This document shows positions 8,576 to 18,773 of a stretch of 64,000 bases of DNA, in pieces; position 1 is the stretch's first letter, and every line of letters starts with the position of its first letter. The notes below the pieces were generated by a model. The model was not told where the DNA came from. It searched no databases and saw only the letters and a program-made list of their open reading frames with translations. The stretch covers positions 62,001 to 126,000 of the forward strand of contig CAWBME010000010.1 in the NCBI GenBank assembly GCA_963789825.1, in the 5' to 3' direction. A program made the position numbers and the translations under genes. The stretch comes from PFL42 sp963789825. Lineage in GTDB: Bacteria > Chloroflexota > Anaerolineae > Anaerolineales > E44-bin32.

Positions 8576-10496
8576 CTAGCTCGGAAGCGAGGCGGATTCC
8601 TCGATCCACGACAGGCCCAGTCGCGACAGGGTCTCGCTCGTCGGGTTGCCGGTTTGCGAATCCCACTCTGCCTGCCGATAGTACTCTTCGAGCGCCGACT
8701 GGATCTCGTCGCGCGTCAGGCTGATCCCGGCCGTCGGTCCCTCGCCGCTGAGCGGCGTGTAGAACTTCTCGGGCAGCGTATCGGCGCGGCGATCGAGCCC
8801 CAGGCGGGCATTCATGGCGCGCATCATGTTGATGCGCCGCTCGCCGACCGCCATCAGTTCGTCCAGCGTGAAATCCTGCCAGCCCGTCGCCGCCCGGACG
8901 AAGTCGACCGTATCGGCCGGGCCATACAACGTCCACGCCGGCCCCCAGACAAACTGACACAAGCAGGCGCTGTCCAGGAACGAGTAGAACTGCTGCCCCT
9001 TGAGGGCAAAGCGCACCTTGTCCGGGCCCAGGGAGCGTGGCTCGATCGTCTTCTCGAAGCCCAGGTCCTTCAACCGTCCCATGTACAGGTCGGCCGCCCC
9101 GTCCTCGACCATCGGGTCATGCTCGGACGACTGATGATCGGCGCCGAACGGGTTGACGGCGTAGATCAGCCCCAGCGAGCGCTTGGATTGCGGCATGTGA
9201 GCGGGAGCCTCGGCGCCCTTGACGGTGATCAAGTACTGCTGTCCCTTCCCGAGGATCTCCGCCGCCCTGCGCGAGCCATTGGCAAGCACGTCACCGAACC
9301 CCTGCCGCTGGGCGATCATCTCGGTCAGACGCACCATTGCCTGCGCGTCGCCGAAGGGGGCGGCGAATCCAATGTCGGCTGCGGTCAAGACGCCGTTCGT
9401 GAAGCACTCCATTGCCCAGGCGACGGTGGCGCCGGTCCCGATGGTGTCCAGGCCGTAGACATTGCACAGCTGGTTGGCCAAGGCGACGGCCTTCAGGTCC
9501 TTCACGCCGCAGTACGAGCCGAAGGTGGCGATGGTCTCATACTCCGGCCCGCCGAAGCGCTTCTCCACCGCCTGCTGCAGGAACTCGGCCTCGACCACCC
9601 GCTTGCAGCGCACGCGTGCAGGCATAGCAGGTGTCGTTCTCCTTCAAGAGGGTGTCGGCCAGTTTCTCGCCTGAGATGCTCTCGAAGTCCGCGAACTGGC
9701 CAGCGTTGTAGTTGAAGGTCGGCAGGCTGCCGATGTCGTTCTGGAAGACGACGACGCCGGCCGTGCCGTAGTCCCTCAGCCCCAGCACATCGGCGTTGTT
9801 GGGCACCTCGGCCGCGCCCCACTTGGCCAGCTCGTTCAGCCTTGCCGGATCGCTCCAGGGCAGCTTCTTGCTCGACCCGCGCACGACGACCGCCTTGAGG
9901 TTCTTCGATCCCATCACCGCGCCGAGGCCTGTGCGGCCGTTGGCCCGATTGTCCATGTTCATGATCGCGGCCAGGCGCACCAGCTTCTCGCCAGCCGGGC
10001 CGATCTGCGCGATCTCGATCTTGTCATCCTTCAGCTCAGCCTTGAGCAGGTCGGTCGCCTCGGCGGTGGTCTTGCCCCACAGATGAGTAGCCGGGCGCAG
10101 CTCGGCCTGACCGTCGTGCAGCCACAAGTACACCGGCTGGCTGGCCTTGCCGCGGATCACCAGCCCGTCGAACCCGGCGAAGCGCATCTCGGCCGGGAAG
10201 AAACCGCCGCACTGGCTGTCGCCGATGCCGTCGGTGAGCGGAGAAATGGCATTGGCCGTCATGCGGCTCTGGCCGGAGATCGGTGCGCCGGTCAGCGCAC
10301 TGACCATCATCGTCAGCACATTCTCCGGGCCCAGCGGGTCGACACGGCCCGGCAGGGCGCGCAGGATGTAGTACATCCCCATCGCCGAGCCGCCCAGGTA
10401 CTTGCGGTAGAAGGCCTCCGTCGGCTGCTCGACCTCGAGCCGCCCCTCGGTCAGATCCACATGCAGGATTCGTCGTGCGAAACCCTCAGCCATCAC
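8576..10496 (-). CDS. Aldehyde:ferredoxin oxidoreductase (AOR family), paralogue 2, one frameshift
   Basis: Second tungsten-type AOR, about 640 residues. The N-terminal part carries the pterin-binding sequences (GGSAMGMYYILRALPG, then TGLGAVMGSKNLKAVV near 189-204). The frame breaks inside the [4Fe-4S] motif near 9616: deleting one base turns CYACTRAL into CYACTVRCKRVV, giving ligands Cys290, Cys293 and Cys297. The fourth ligand is in SACLCQF near the C-terminus. The start ATGATG lies ten bases after an aminotransferase gene, so both are in one transcript. That link suggests the AOR consumes aldehydes made by omega-transamination. No ferredoxin gene is in the window. Confidence 0.9.
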
Positions 10497-10505
10497 CCAG
10501 CCTCC

Positions 10506-11801
10506 TCAGGTCAATGCGGGAGCACGGACATCGGCCAGCGCCTCGTCCAATGCCGCAGCGAAGACACCCAGCCCATCGGCAATCTGCGCCCCGCTCACCA
10601 TCAGCGGAGGGATGAAGCGGATCGCCTGATCATACGTCCCACAGGTCAAGAGCAGCAGATCCCGCTCGTACGCCCGTCGCATTGTGGCTTTGGCCAATTC
10701 GGTCCACGGCCGACCGTCCGGCGCGGTGAACTCGGCCGCCACCATCAGTCCGACGCCGCGCACGTCGCCGATCGCCGGCCGGGCAGTCTGCAGCTCGCGC
10801 AAGCCGTCGAGCAGCACCCCGCCCTGGGTAGCGGCGTTCTCCACCATCTTCTCCTGGCGGATCGCCTCGAGCGTCGCCACGGCCGCGGCGCAGGCGACGG
10901 CGTTGCCGCCAAAGGTGCCGCCGTGCGACCCCGGAATCCACTTCTCCATCAGCGAGCGGCGGGCGGCCAGCCCGGCCAGCGGCAGGCCGGAGGCAATGCC
11001 CTTGGCCATCACCAGGATGTCCGGAACCACGCCGGTGTGCTCGACGGCAAACCACTTCCCGGTGCGCCCGATGCCCGATTGGACTTCGTCGGCGATCAGC
11101 AGGATTCCGTGCGCATCGCACAGCTCACGCAGCGCCGGAAGGAAGTCGGGCGGTGGGACAACGTAGCCACCCTCTCCGAGGACAGGCTCGATCAGGATGG
11201 CTGCCGTCTCCTCGGGCGCCGTCTGCGACTTGAGCAGATGCTTCAGCTCATCCAGGCAGAAGCGAGAGGTGGTGGCAGCATCCCAGCCATAGCGGTAGGC
11301 GTAGGGATAAGGCGCCACGAACACCCCTCCCGTGAGCGGCTGGTAGCCGGCGCGATAGATGGTCTTGGAGGTGGTCATCGCCATGGTGGCATTGGTCCGG
11401 CCGTGGAACGACCCCTGAAAGACAATGATGTTCTGCCGCCGGGTGGCGTGGCGCGCCAGCTTGACCGCGCCTTCGATGACCTCCGCGCCCGAGTTGGTGA
11501 AGAAGAAGCTATCCAGCGGAGCAGGGACGACCTCCAGCAGCTCCTGCGCCAGGCGGAGCATCGGTTGATGGATGACGATGTTGGCCTGCCCGTGCAATAG
11601 CAGGGCCGCCTGCTCCTGGATGGCTTTCACCACGTGTGGGTGTGCGTGCCCGGTGCTGGTGACACCGATGCCGCAGGTGAAATCCAGGTAGCGGCGGCCA
11701 TCCAGGTCGTACAGGTAGGCGCCTTCGCCGCGGGCGACGTGTAGCGTCCAGCTCCGGCTCCAGACGGGGGAGAGATGGTTGGTCGCGTCCGACACCGTCA
11801 T
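10506..11801 (-). CDS. Class-III (omega) aminotransferase, GABA-aminotransferase-like
   Basis: PLP enzyme moving an amino group from a terminal (omega) carbon to a 2-oxo acid, leaving an aldehyde. It has 431 residues with family landmarks in order: GTGHAHP-like start of the large domain, TNSGAEVIEGA, GSFHGRT, LIADEVQSGIGRTGK (PLP-ring Asp) and MAKGIASGLPL with the Schiff-base lysine. It resembles 4-aminobutyrate and related aminotransferases, but the substrate cannot be read from sequence. An AGGAGGT ribosome site precedes the ATG. The next gene downstream is AOR paralogue 2, ten bases away. The frame is intact. Confidence 0.9.
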   Translation of the reverse strand: MTVSDATNHLSPVWSRSWTLHVARGEGAYLYDLDGRRYLDFTCGIGVTSTGHAHPHVVKAIQEQAALLLHGQANIVIHQPMLRLAQELLEVVPAPLDSFFFTNSGAEVIEGAVKLARHATRRQNIIVFQGSFHGRTNATMAMTTSKTIYRAGYQPLTGGVFVAPYPYAYRYGWDAATTSRFCLDELKHLLKSQTAPEETAAILIEPVLGEGGYVVPPPDFLPALRELCDAHGILLIADEVQSGIGRTGKWFAVEHTGVVPDILVMAKGIASGLPLAGLAARRSLMEKWIPGSHGGTFGGNAVACAAAVATLEAIRQEKMVENAATQGGVLLDGLRELQTARPAIGDVRGVGLMVAAEFTAPDGRPWTELAKATMRRAYERDLLLLTCGTYDQAIRFIPPLMVSGAQIADGLGVFAAALDEALADVRAPALT

Positions 11802-12043
11802 ACTTAACCTCCTGGACTACCCTGGGGCGCCCGCCGTCCCACGCCGGACGCTCGAACGGTCTGTGTTGGCAGCCGCCGGCTTCAGGTTCCCCCGTGCGGC
11901 GAGGAGAACGCCAGGGGGCATGCGCTACCCCATGGTAGCACGCCCCGCATCCTCCTTGAAGGAGGTTCGGCCTCATCCCGGCCTGTCCTGGTTCCCGCTC
12001 TCGGCCCTCCGGTATTCACCCGAGGCGCGGCGCACGGGCGCGG

Positions 12044-13486
12044 CTACATTTCTTCGGGAATCTCCAGATCTGCCCGCCGCAGGATGGCATGCAACTCACT
12101 GGCCACATCTTCGGGTATCGGATCGATGGGAGGTCCTTCCAGCACCTCCCTCACCCGCTCCCGAGCCTTCGAGTAGATCGATGGCCGCCCGGCGTCCACC
12201 CAGGCTTGGTATGGGCGGCGCTCCAGCAGGCGGGACAGGTAGAACTCGCCGCCGCGCGGCGCCTGGCGCGTGCTGCGCCGCTTGAGGAAGTGCCCGCCGG
12301 GGCCGACCTCGGCGATGTCGGCCAACAGATCGTGCTCCTGGTCGACCTCCACGCCCTGGCACAGCCGCCGGCACACCCGGCCGAGCTCCTCGTCGACGAT
12401 CATCTGTTCGAGCGCCAATGCCTGGCTGCACTCGACCAGGCCGATGCCGATCACCATGTCGGAGCCGGCCAGGAACGGCGGGAGCATCGAGGTCATCTTC
12501 TCCAGAACCGCCTGAGCCCCCGGCTCTTTGGCATCCGCCGAGCAGCCGGTCGAGGTCGAGGGCAGGTTGTAGTAGCGGCCCATGCGCGTCAGCGCCCCGG
12601 CCTGCAAGCCGGTCTCAGCGCCTCCGGCCAGGAAGCCACCGGTGCTGAAGTCGAGCACGCCGATGGCATTGGCGTAGACCATCGGTCGACCCGGATTCGC
12701 CAGCTGGAAGATCACGAATGCCGACAGCGCCTCGGCGTTCGCCAGGCAGATATTGGAGAACAGGCTGGCAGGTCCCGTGGTCCCCACCACCGGCATCGGC
12801 ATCACCATCACCGGCAGGTCGAACTCGCCCAACTCCAGGTAGGCGTCCAGCATCTGCCCGTCGTGCACCAGCGGCGCCACCGGGCAGTAGATCAGCGAGC
12901 AGATCTTGTGCGCGCGGATGGCATCTTCGCTTCCCTGGATCGCGCGCAGTCCCTCCACCAGGTAGGGCACTTGGTCGACCCGGTGGAGCTCGTGCTCGCC
13001 GTGCTTGGAGCAGAATTCGAGCATGGTGAAGAACTCATGCAGCGGCCGGGACTGGGCCGGCGCGTCGGAGGCGCAGGTCGGCGCCCAGGCCATCACTCCC
13101 ATCTCCAGCGATTGGAGCACGCGCATGGCGTCGCGGATGTCGGCGGTCGTGCCATAGCGCCGCTCCCCGGTGGTGAAGTCGAGCGTGAACGCCGCGGTGC
13201 CGTCCATGCCGAAGTGGGTCGAGGGCGAGGGCAAGGGGTAGCTCAGGGTGGGATTGCGCGCCTCGAGCACGACTTGCGAGGGCGCCGTGCGCAGCGCCTG
13301 CTCGATCAACTCGCGCGGCAGTCTGGCGACACCGTCGTCGTCCGACACGGTCACGCCATGCGCCTGCAGAATCCCCGGTGCCCTCTGGCCGAGATAGCGC
13401 ACGCCCACTTCGGAAAGGATCCGCAAGCTCACCTCATGGATGCGTTCCTGCTCTTCGGGTGACACCGGGCTTGCGGTCCATCTCAT
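12044..13486 (-). CDS. MttB-family corrinoid methyltransferase, paralogue 1 (non-pyrrolysine)
   Basis: Member of the MttB/MtgB superfamily (COG5598), whose enzymes move a methyl group from a quaternary or tertiary amine to a corrinoid protein. The 480-residue TIM-barrel protein is intact and contains no in-frame amber codon, so it does not need pyrrolysine. Characterised non-pyrrolysine relatives act on glycine betaine, proline betaine, carnitine or gamma-butyrobetaine. Barrel segments such as FGMDGTAAFTLDFTTGERR (near 91-109), VMVMPMPVVGTTGPAS and VGPGGHFLKRRSTR are easy to follow. It is 28 bases from the next MttB paralogue. The only corrinoid protein in the island is at 21858-22516. Confidence 0.88.
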   Translation of the reverse strand: MRWTASPVSPEEQERIHEVSLRILSEVGVRYLGQRAPGILQAHGVTVSDDDGVARLPRELIEQALRTAPSQVVLEARNPTLSYPLPSPSTHFGMDGTAAFTLDFTTGERRYGTTADIRDAMRVLQSLEMGVMAWAPTCASDAPAQSRPLHEFFTMLEFCSKHGEHELHRVDQVPYLVEGLRAIQGSEDAIRAHKICSLIYCPVAPLVHDGQMLDAYLELGEFDLPVMVMPMPVVGTTGPASLFSNICLANAEALSAFVIFQLANPGRPMVYANAIGVLDFSTGGFLAGGAETGLQAGALTRMGRYYNLPSTSTGCSADAKEPGAQAVLEKMTSMLPPFLAGSDMVIGIGLVECSQALALEQMIVDEELGRVCRRLCQGVEVDQEHDLLADIAEVGPGGHFLKRRSTRQAPRGGEFYLSRLLERRPYQAWVDAGRPSIYSKARERVREVLEGPPIDPIPEDVASELHAILRRADLEIPEEM

Positions 13487-13514
13487 GCCAGGCCTCGCAG
13501 TCTTGCCAGGATGC

Positions 13515-14937
13515 CTAGGGGGTCGCCGCCTCGATCCGATCCAGCTCGCGCTCCACGCGTTCGTCGAGCGGCAGGGGCTGATGCTTCGCCAGAATCGTCC
13601 GGACGCGCTCGGTCAGTTGCCGCTCAAGGCTCGGGCGGTCCTGCTGCAACCAAGCCTCATACGTGCCATGGGTTCCCAGATCACTGAGGTACCACTCGCC
13701 GCGCCGAATGGAATCGCGCGTGCTGGGTTCCTTGAGGAAGTTGCTGCCCGGCTTAACGCCTTGCAGGACCTCGTCCAGCCAGTCCTCCGGCCTGCTGCCG
13801 ATTCCCTGATGCAGGCGTCGGCAGCGGGAGAAGATCTCGATGTCCACCAGGATCTGCTCGAGGCAGAGCACGGTCGATCCCTCGAGCAGGCCGGGGCCGA
13901 TCAGGATATCCGGCCAGGCCAGTCCCGGCAGGCTCCAGTTGAGTGCGCGCTCAACTCCGAGCTGCAGCCCGGGAATGTGCGCATCCGATGCTCCCGCAGA
14001 GGCCTCGATGGGGAGCTGGTAGAACCGGCCCATCTCCGCCACCGCCGCCCCGAGCAAGGCATGCTCCACCTGCCCTCCCGTGTAGCGCCAGGTGCGGGGA
14101 TTGACGGCCGCCGGAACCGGCGCGTACAGGCAGGGCGTGCCCGGCGCCGCTGCCTGGATCAGGCAGATCATGGCCAGCGTCTCGCTGTTGGCCACCACCA
14201 GCGTCGAGATCAGGCTGGCGGGCGCGCTGGCTCCCATCAGGGGCATCGGCATCACCGCCACCGGAATCTTCCACTCCGCCATCTCCATCCAGCCATCGAT
14301 CAATTCCCTGCCCAGCACCAGCGGCGAGAGCGGACACACCAGCAAGGAGAACGGATTGGCGCGCTGGATGGCCTCCCGGCTGCCGAAGACCACTTGCAGG
14401 ATCTCGAGCAGAGTGCGTGCGGAGGCGGCGTCCAGCGCCAAGTCCTGGATGTGTTTCGAAAACGAGGCGAAGGCACGCCGCCAGTGGCGGACGGCGCTCA
14501 TCGGCTCATTCTCCGGACCGGTCGGTTCGACCATGCACCAGTAGACGCCGACCGGGTCGAGAGCATCGATGAGCGTGGTGGCGGCTTGCCAATCCTCCCA
14601 GGTGCCGGGACGCCGCCGGCCGGTGGCCAGATCGAGCACCTGGGTCGCCCCCCCGTCGGCGCAGAGCGTGCACGCGCTGCCATCGAGCGTCAGCGTCCAG
14701 CCCGCGCGCCGCCCGCCCAGCGTGACGGTGCGCGGGGCCGTGCGCAGACTCGCCTCGATCAGCCCCCGGGGGAGATGCGCGCATCCGGAGGAGTCGAGCC
14801 GCGCCCCGGCCTCACGCCAGAAGCCGACGGGCCTGCTCATGGTCCACCCGCACGCCGGTCGTCTCGAGCAGGCGCAACGTCCGCTCGTGGACCTCCTCGC
14901 GTTCCTTCGCCGAGAGCACCGACAGCATCGGCTGCAT
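13515..14937 (-). CDS. MttB-family corrinoid methyltransferase, paralogue 2, one frameshift
   Basis: Second MttB-superfamily protein, about 474 residues. The true start is the ATG at 14937, directly after the stop of the upstream permease (TAGATG). It gives a normal N-terminus (MQPMLSVLSAKEREEVHE) that runs to a TGA near 14813. Removing one T there yields LLAEAGARLDSS and joins the rest. The break is TGA, not TAG, so it is not a pyrrolysine codon. The barrel contains DGGATQVLDLATGRRRP, VMPMPLMGASAPAS and VKPGSNFLKEPSTR. It is more divergent from paralogues 3 and 4 than those are from each other. It shares an operon with an oligopeptide-type ABC importer, which suggests a substrate taken up by that importer. 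Confidence 0.84.
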
Positions 14938-15909
14938 CTACGCCTCACCCACCTTGCGCAGCAGTTTGTGTGGATCGAGCGCGTCGCGCAAGCCATCGCC
15001 GATGTAGTTCACGGAGATGATCGTCAGGAAGATCATGATCCCCGGGAAGATCGCCAGCCACGGGTGGCGGGTCAGATGGTTCTGGGCGTCGCTCAGCAGG
15101 TTGCCCCAGCTCGGGATCGGCGGCTGGATGCCGAATCCGAGGAAGCTCAGGCCGGACTCCTCCATGATGGCATAGCCCACCACCAGCGTCGCCTCGACGA
15201 TGATCGGTCCGACGGCATTGGGCAGGATGTGGCGGACCATCAACCGGGTGTTCGACGCCCCCAGGCAGCGCGAGGCGATGACGAAATCCATATCGCGGAT
15301 CGTCAGGTAGCTGGCGCGCACCAGGCGCGCAACCGTCATCCACGAGAGCACGCCGATCACCAGCGACACGGTCAGCACGCTGTTCGCGCTGAGCAGTGGG
15401 ATCTGCACCTCGGTGAGCAAGGCGCTGAGCAGAATCAGGATCAAGAGCGACGGCAACGACAGGGCGGCATCGGTGAGCCGCATCAGCACGCTCTCCACCC
15501 TGCCGCCGAAGTACCCGGCGGAAGCGCCGATCGGGATCCCGATCACCAGCGTGATCAGCATCACCAGCAAGCCCACCCGCAGGGAGACCCGGCCGCCATA
15601 CAGGATGCGCGTGAGCAGATCGCGCCCGAGCGAGTCGGTGCCCATCGGATGCTGCAGCGAGGGCGGCTCCAGCCGCGCCGACATGTCCGACGCCACCGGG
15701 CTGTACGGCGAGAGGGGAGCCAGCATCGCACTCAGGGTGATCAGAGACAGGACAATCACCCCCCAGCGTGCACCGGGGTGGTTGCGGAATCTCCGCCAGA
15801 CCATCTGGCCCATGCTCTCCCCGGCGTCGCTTGCCGCCGGGCGAGCCAGCGCGCCGCGGCCGCTCCATGGGCTGTCGGCTTCCGGCTCACGCCCATCCCC
15901 GTCACTCAT
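14938..15909 (-). CDS. ABC importer permease, DppC/OppC type
   Basis: Inner-membrane permease of the dipeptide/oligopeptide/opine family, 323 residues and intact. A cytoplasmic N-terminus of about 45 residues is followed by TM1, the PMGTDSLGRDLLTRILYGGR family signature near 90-109, five further helices and the EAA loop (SRCLGASNTRLMVRHILPNAV). It overlaps the upstream permease by eight bases and abuts the downstream MttB gene. Cargo of this family ranges from peptides to glutathione, nickel and betaine-like amines. No ATPase gene accompanies it here. Confidence 0.92.
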   Translation of the reverse strand: MSDGDGREPEADSPWSGRGALARPAASDAGESMGQMVWRRFRNHPGARWGVIVLSLITLSAMLAPLSPYSPVASDMSARLEPPSLQHPMGTDSLGRDLLTRILYGGRVSLRVGLLVMLITLVIGIPIGASAGYFGGRVESVLMRLTDAALSLPSLLILILLSALLTEVQIPLLSANSVLTVSLVIGVLSWMTVARLVRASYLTIRDMDFVIASRCLGASNTRLMVRHILPNAVGPIIVEATLVVGYAIMEESGLSFLGFGIQPPIPSWGNLLSDAQNHLTRHPWLAIFPGIMIFLTIISVNYIGDGLRDALDPHKLLRKVGEA

Positions 15910-16946
15910 AACGAATCCTCGGGTCCAGGACGGAGTAGCCGAGGTCGGCCAGCAGGTTGCAGACGGCGGTGGTGGCGGCGGTGATGATCAGGATCGCCAT
16001 CAGCAGGGGGTAGTCGCGCTGCATCGCGGCATCGTAGTACAGCCGGCCCATCCCGGGCCACGAGAAGATCAGCTCGACGTACAGCGATCCGGCGATGATG
16101 TACGGGATGTCGAGAGCGAAGATCGTCAGCAGCGGGATCAGCGCATTGCGCAGGGCATGCCGGTAGATCACCCGTCGCTCTGGAACGCCCTTTGGCTCTG
16201 GCCGTTCTCAGGTAGTCCTGGTGCATCACGTCCAGCATCCCTGAGCGCAGGAAGCGGGAGTACCAGGCGACCCACCCCACGGCGCCCATCGTCACCGGCA
16301 GGATCAGATGCCTCACCCAGTCCAACACCGAGAATCGGGGCGCCGAGCGTGTGCATCCCTCCCGGCCGGAAGCAACGGCTCACCGGTGAAGGGATTGTTC
16401 AGCCAACCGTAGAAGACCAGAATCAAGATCAGCCCCAGCCAGAACTCGGGGATGGCCTGCCCGGCGAAGGCGAGGGTCGTCGCCGTCAGGTCGAATTTCG
16501 AGTACTGCTGGACCGCGGACAGCACGCCGATGGGAATGGCGATCAGGGCGACCACGACCAGGGTCACGCTCATCAGGTAGATCGTGTTGGGCAGCCGCAG
16601 CGCGATCTCGTCATGACCGGCTGCGCGCGTGCGATAGGAGAACCCGAAGTCGCCGCGCAACACGCCCCGGCGCTCGCCGCGGCTCTCGGCCAGCGCCATC
16701 GCCATCGGCATCGACCTTCATCCAGTCGTTCCCGACCAACCAGATCACGTACTGCAGCGGGATCGGCTGATCCAGCCCGAGCTGCCGGCGCAGTTGCTCC
16801 GCCCGCTGCGGGTTGACGTGACGCGAGCCGCCATGTGCGGCCAGCGGGCCCCCCGGCGTGGCGTTCATCAAGGCAAACAGCCCGATGCTCACCAGGAATA
16901 GCAGCGGGATGAACTGCAGCAAGCGGCGGATGACGTACTTCGACAT
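15902..16946 (-). CDS. ABC importer permease, DppB/OppB type, several frameshifts
   Basis: Partner permease of the importer. The start MSKYVIRRLLQFIPLLFLVSIG is typical of DppB, and later segments (FGFSYRTR, LPNTIYLMSVTLVVVALIA, IPEFWLGLILILVFYGW, YSRFLRSGMLDVMHQDYLRTARAKG, HALRNALIPLLTIFALDIPY) follow in order in different frames. I count four single-base insertions, near 16689, 16368, 16335 and 16187; deleting each restores the family reading (for example AKGVPERRVIYRHAL at the last). Reconstructed length is about 347 residues. Either the assembly has indels or the gene is dead; intact neighbours on both sides favour the first. Confidence 0.8.
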
Positions 16947-17013
16947 GCTCGCCCTCAGGGAGAGAGGCCGTTCGTGATCGACCCCCCTCCCCTGGTTCGC
17001 CTGCGACGGTCGA

Positions 17014-18732
17014 CTACTCGGCCAGCGTCCATGCGGCGACGTTCCAGGTCACCATGTCGTTGGCGGTTGACTGGATTCCCTGGAGCCGGTCGGCGTGCAC
17101 CTCGGCGTTGACCGCCGAGAACAGCAGGATCTGCGGCAGCTCGGCGTCGAGGATCTCGGCCATCTGGCAGAACAGCTCCCTGCGGGTGTCCTCATCCAGC
17201 GTGTAGGCCTCATCCAGCAGGGCATCGAAGTCCGGATTGATCCAGCGGCCGACGTTGAAGCCGTTGTCCGGCTCGGCGGAGTAGGAGTGATAGTAGAAGT
17301 ACAGGTGATCGGTGGGATCGACACCCGGATAGCCGTCGTCATACATGTCCAGGTCGAACTCCCCGTTCTGCTCCGTGCCGCCGCTGGCGGCATCGGCCCA
17401 CATCACGGTGCCCTGGACGATGCGCAGCGACGGCTGCATGCCGATCGCGCCCAGCATCTCCCCGACCAGTTGGTGGGCTTGCTCGAGTTCGGGGCCGTAC
17501 TCGCCGTAGGTCGCCAGCTCGAAGGCCATCGGCGTTCCGTCCTCGGCCGTGCCACAGCCGCGGCACTCGCGAACACCGTCGCCGTCGCTGTCGACCCAGC
17601 CCGCCTCCTCCAGCAGCGCGGCGGCCGCCGCAGGATCGTAGGCCGGTCGCGCAACCTCGCACACGTCATACGGCGGGCGGAAGAACTCGGTCCACACCGG
17701 TTTGCCGTAACCGAAGAAGACCTGCTGATTGATGGTGTCGACGTCGATGGCCATGCGCATCGCCTGACGCACGCGCACGTCCGCAAAGACCGGATGTGGA
17801 GGTCCGGCCGGGTCGGTGGTGCCGCGGGCGACAAGGTTCGGGAACAGGCGGAAGACCCAACGCGAGGTCGGCGCCAGGCTGGTGGTCAGCCCCTCGGCCT
17901 CCTTGAGTTCCTCCAGGCCGCTCTCGGTGACCCATACATCCAGATCGGCGTCGCCGCGGCGTGAGCATCGTCCTGCGCACCGCCGGCTCCGGCACCACCC
18001 GAACGATGATCTGGTCGATGGAGGGCGTCACGGCGCCGGTGTACTCCGGATTGCGGGCAAAGGTCAGATGGTCGCCGGTGACCCATTCCGTCAGCACGTA
18101 CGGGCCGCTGCTCAGCGGCTGGCGGTTGCAGTCCCAGGCGACAAAGCCCTGCGCGGCGTCGCAGTAGTGCGCCGGCCAGATCACCACCTGGTCGCCGCCG
18201 AACTGCGTGAGGTAGCCCGGGAAGACCGAGGTGTAGTGCACGACGAACGTGGTGTCATCGATCTGCTCGACGCTGTCGATGTAGTCCGAACCCTGGAGCC
18301 AGATCCCGCCCTCCGGATCCGAGATCGCCTCCCAGGTGAAGAGCACATCCGCGGCGGTGAGCGGCTCGCCGTCCGCCCAGCGCACGTCGTCCCTCAGCGT
18401 CCAGGTGACGTCCATGGCGCCGGTGTCCTCATCGATCACCACCCCGCCGTTCTCCAGGGTCGGCAGCCCGGCGGCCAGCTCGGGGAAGATGTTCCCCTGC
18501 GGATCGATGTCGGTGACGCTCTGCAGGACCAGCTCCATCACCAGCGAGTCGAAGCCGGCGTCGGTCACCAGGCCGTTGAAGCTTGGCGGATCCTCGGGAA
18601 TGGTGATGACGATGCTGGACTTACCTCCGCTCGGCGCGCGCGCCTCCGATTGGCATCCGGCGGCGACCAGTGCACAGAGTGCAACGACCAGGATCGGAAT
18701 GGTATACGGGCGGAGATGCAGGTTCCTCGCAT
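17014..18732 (-). CDS. Periplasmic/lipoprotein solute-binding protein, SBP_bac_5 family, two frameshifts
   Basis: Extracytoplasmic binding protein of the peptide/nickel/opine ABC family, about 572 residues. A lipoprotein signal (hydrophobic stretch ending LVAAGC) follows a short basic N-terminus. Family motifs include LRDDVRWADGEPLTAADV, SGPYVLTEW, and later VRQAMRMAIDV and EAGWVDSDGDG. AAAGGAGG precedes an ATG at 18732 whose frame is off by one from the signal peptide, so one base is probably missing just after the start. A second break lies near 17960. It is upstream of the two permeases and downstream of MttB paralogue 3, in one minus-strand run. Confidence 0.86.
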
Positions 18733-18773
18733 GGCTCCTCCTCCTTTGCGTGTCGGCAGCCGCCCGTCGGTAC

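Noticed and set aside
14810..14820. In-frame TGA in MttB paralogue 2 considered as selenocysteine or a pyrrolysine-like recoding
   Set aside because: The sequence after the stop is in another frame; deletion of one base restores it, and the stop is not amber.
13440..15020. Plus-strand open frame of 526 codons across the MttB genes
   Set aside because: Translation is Arg/Pro/Gln-rich with no family match and no ribosome site; the minus-strand genes explain the region.
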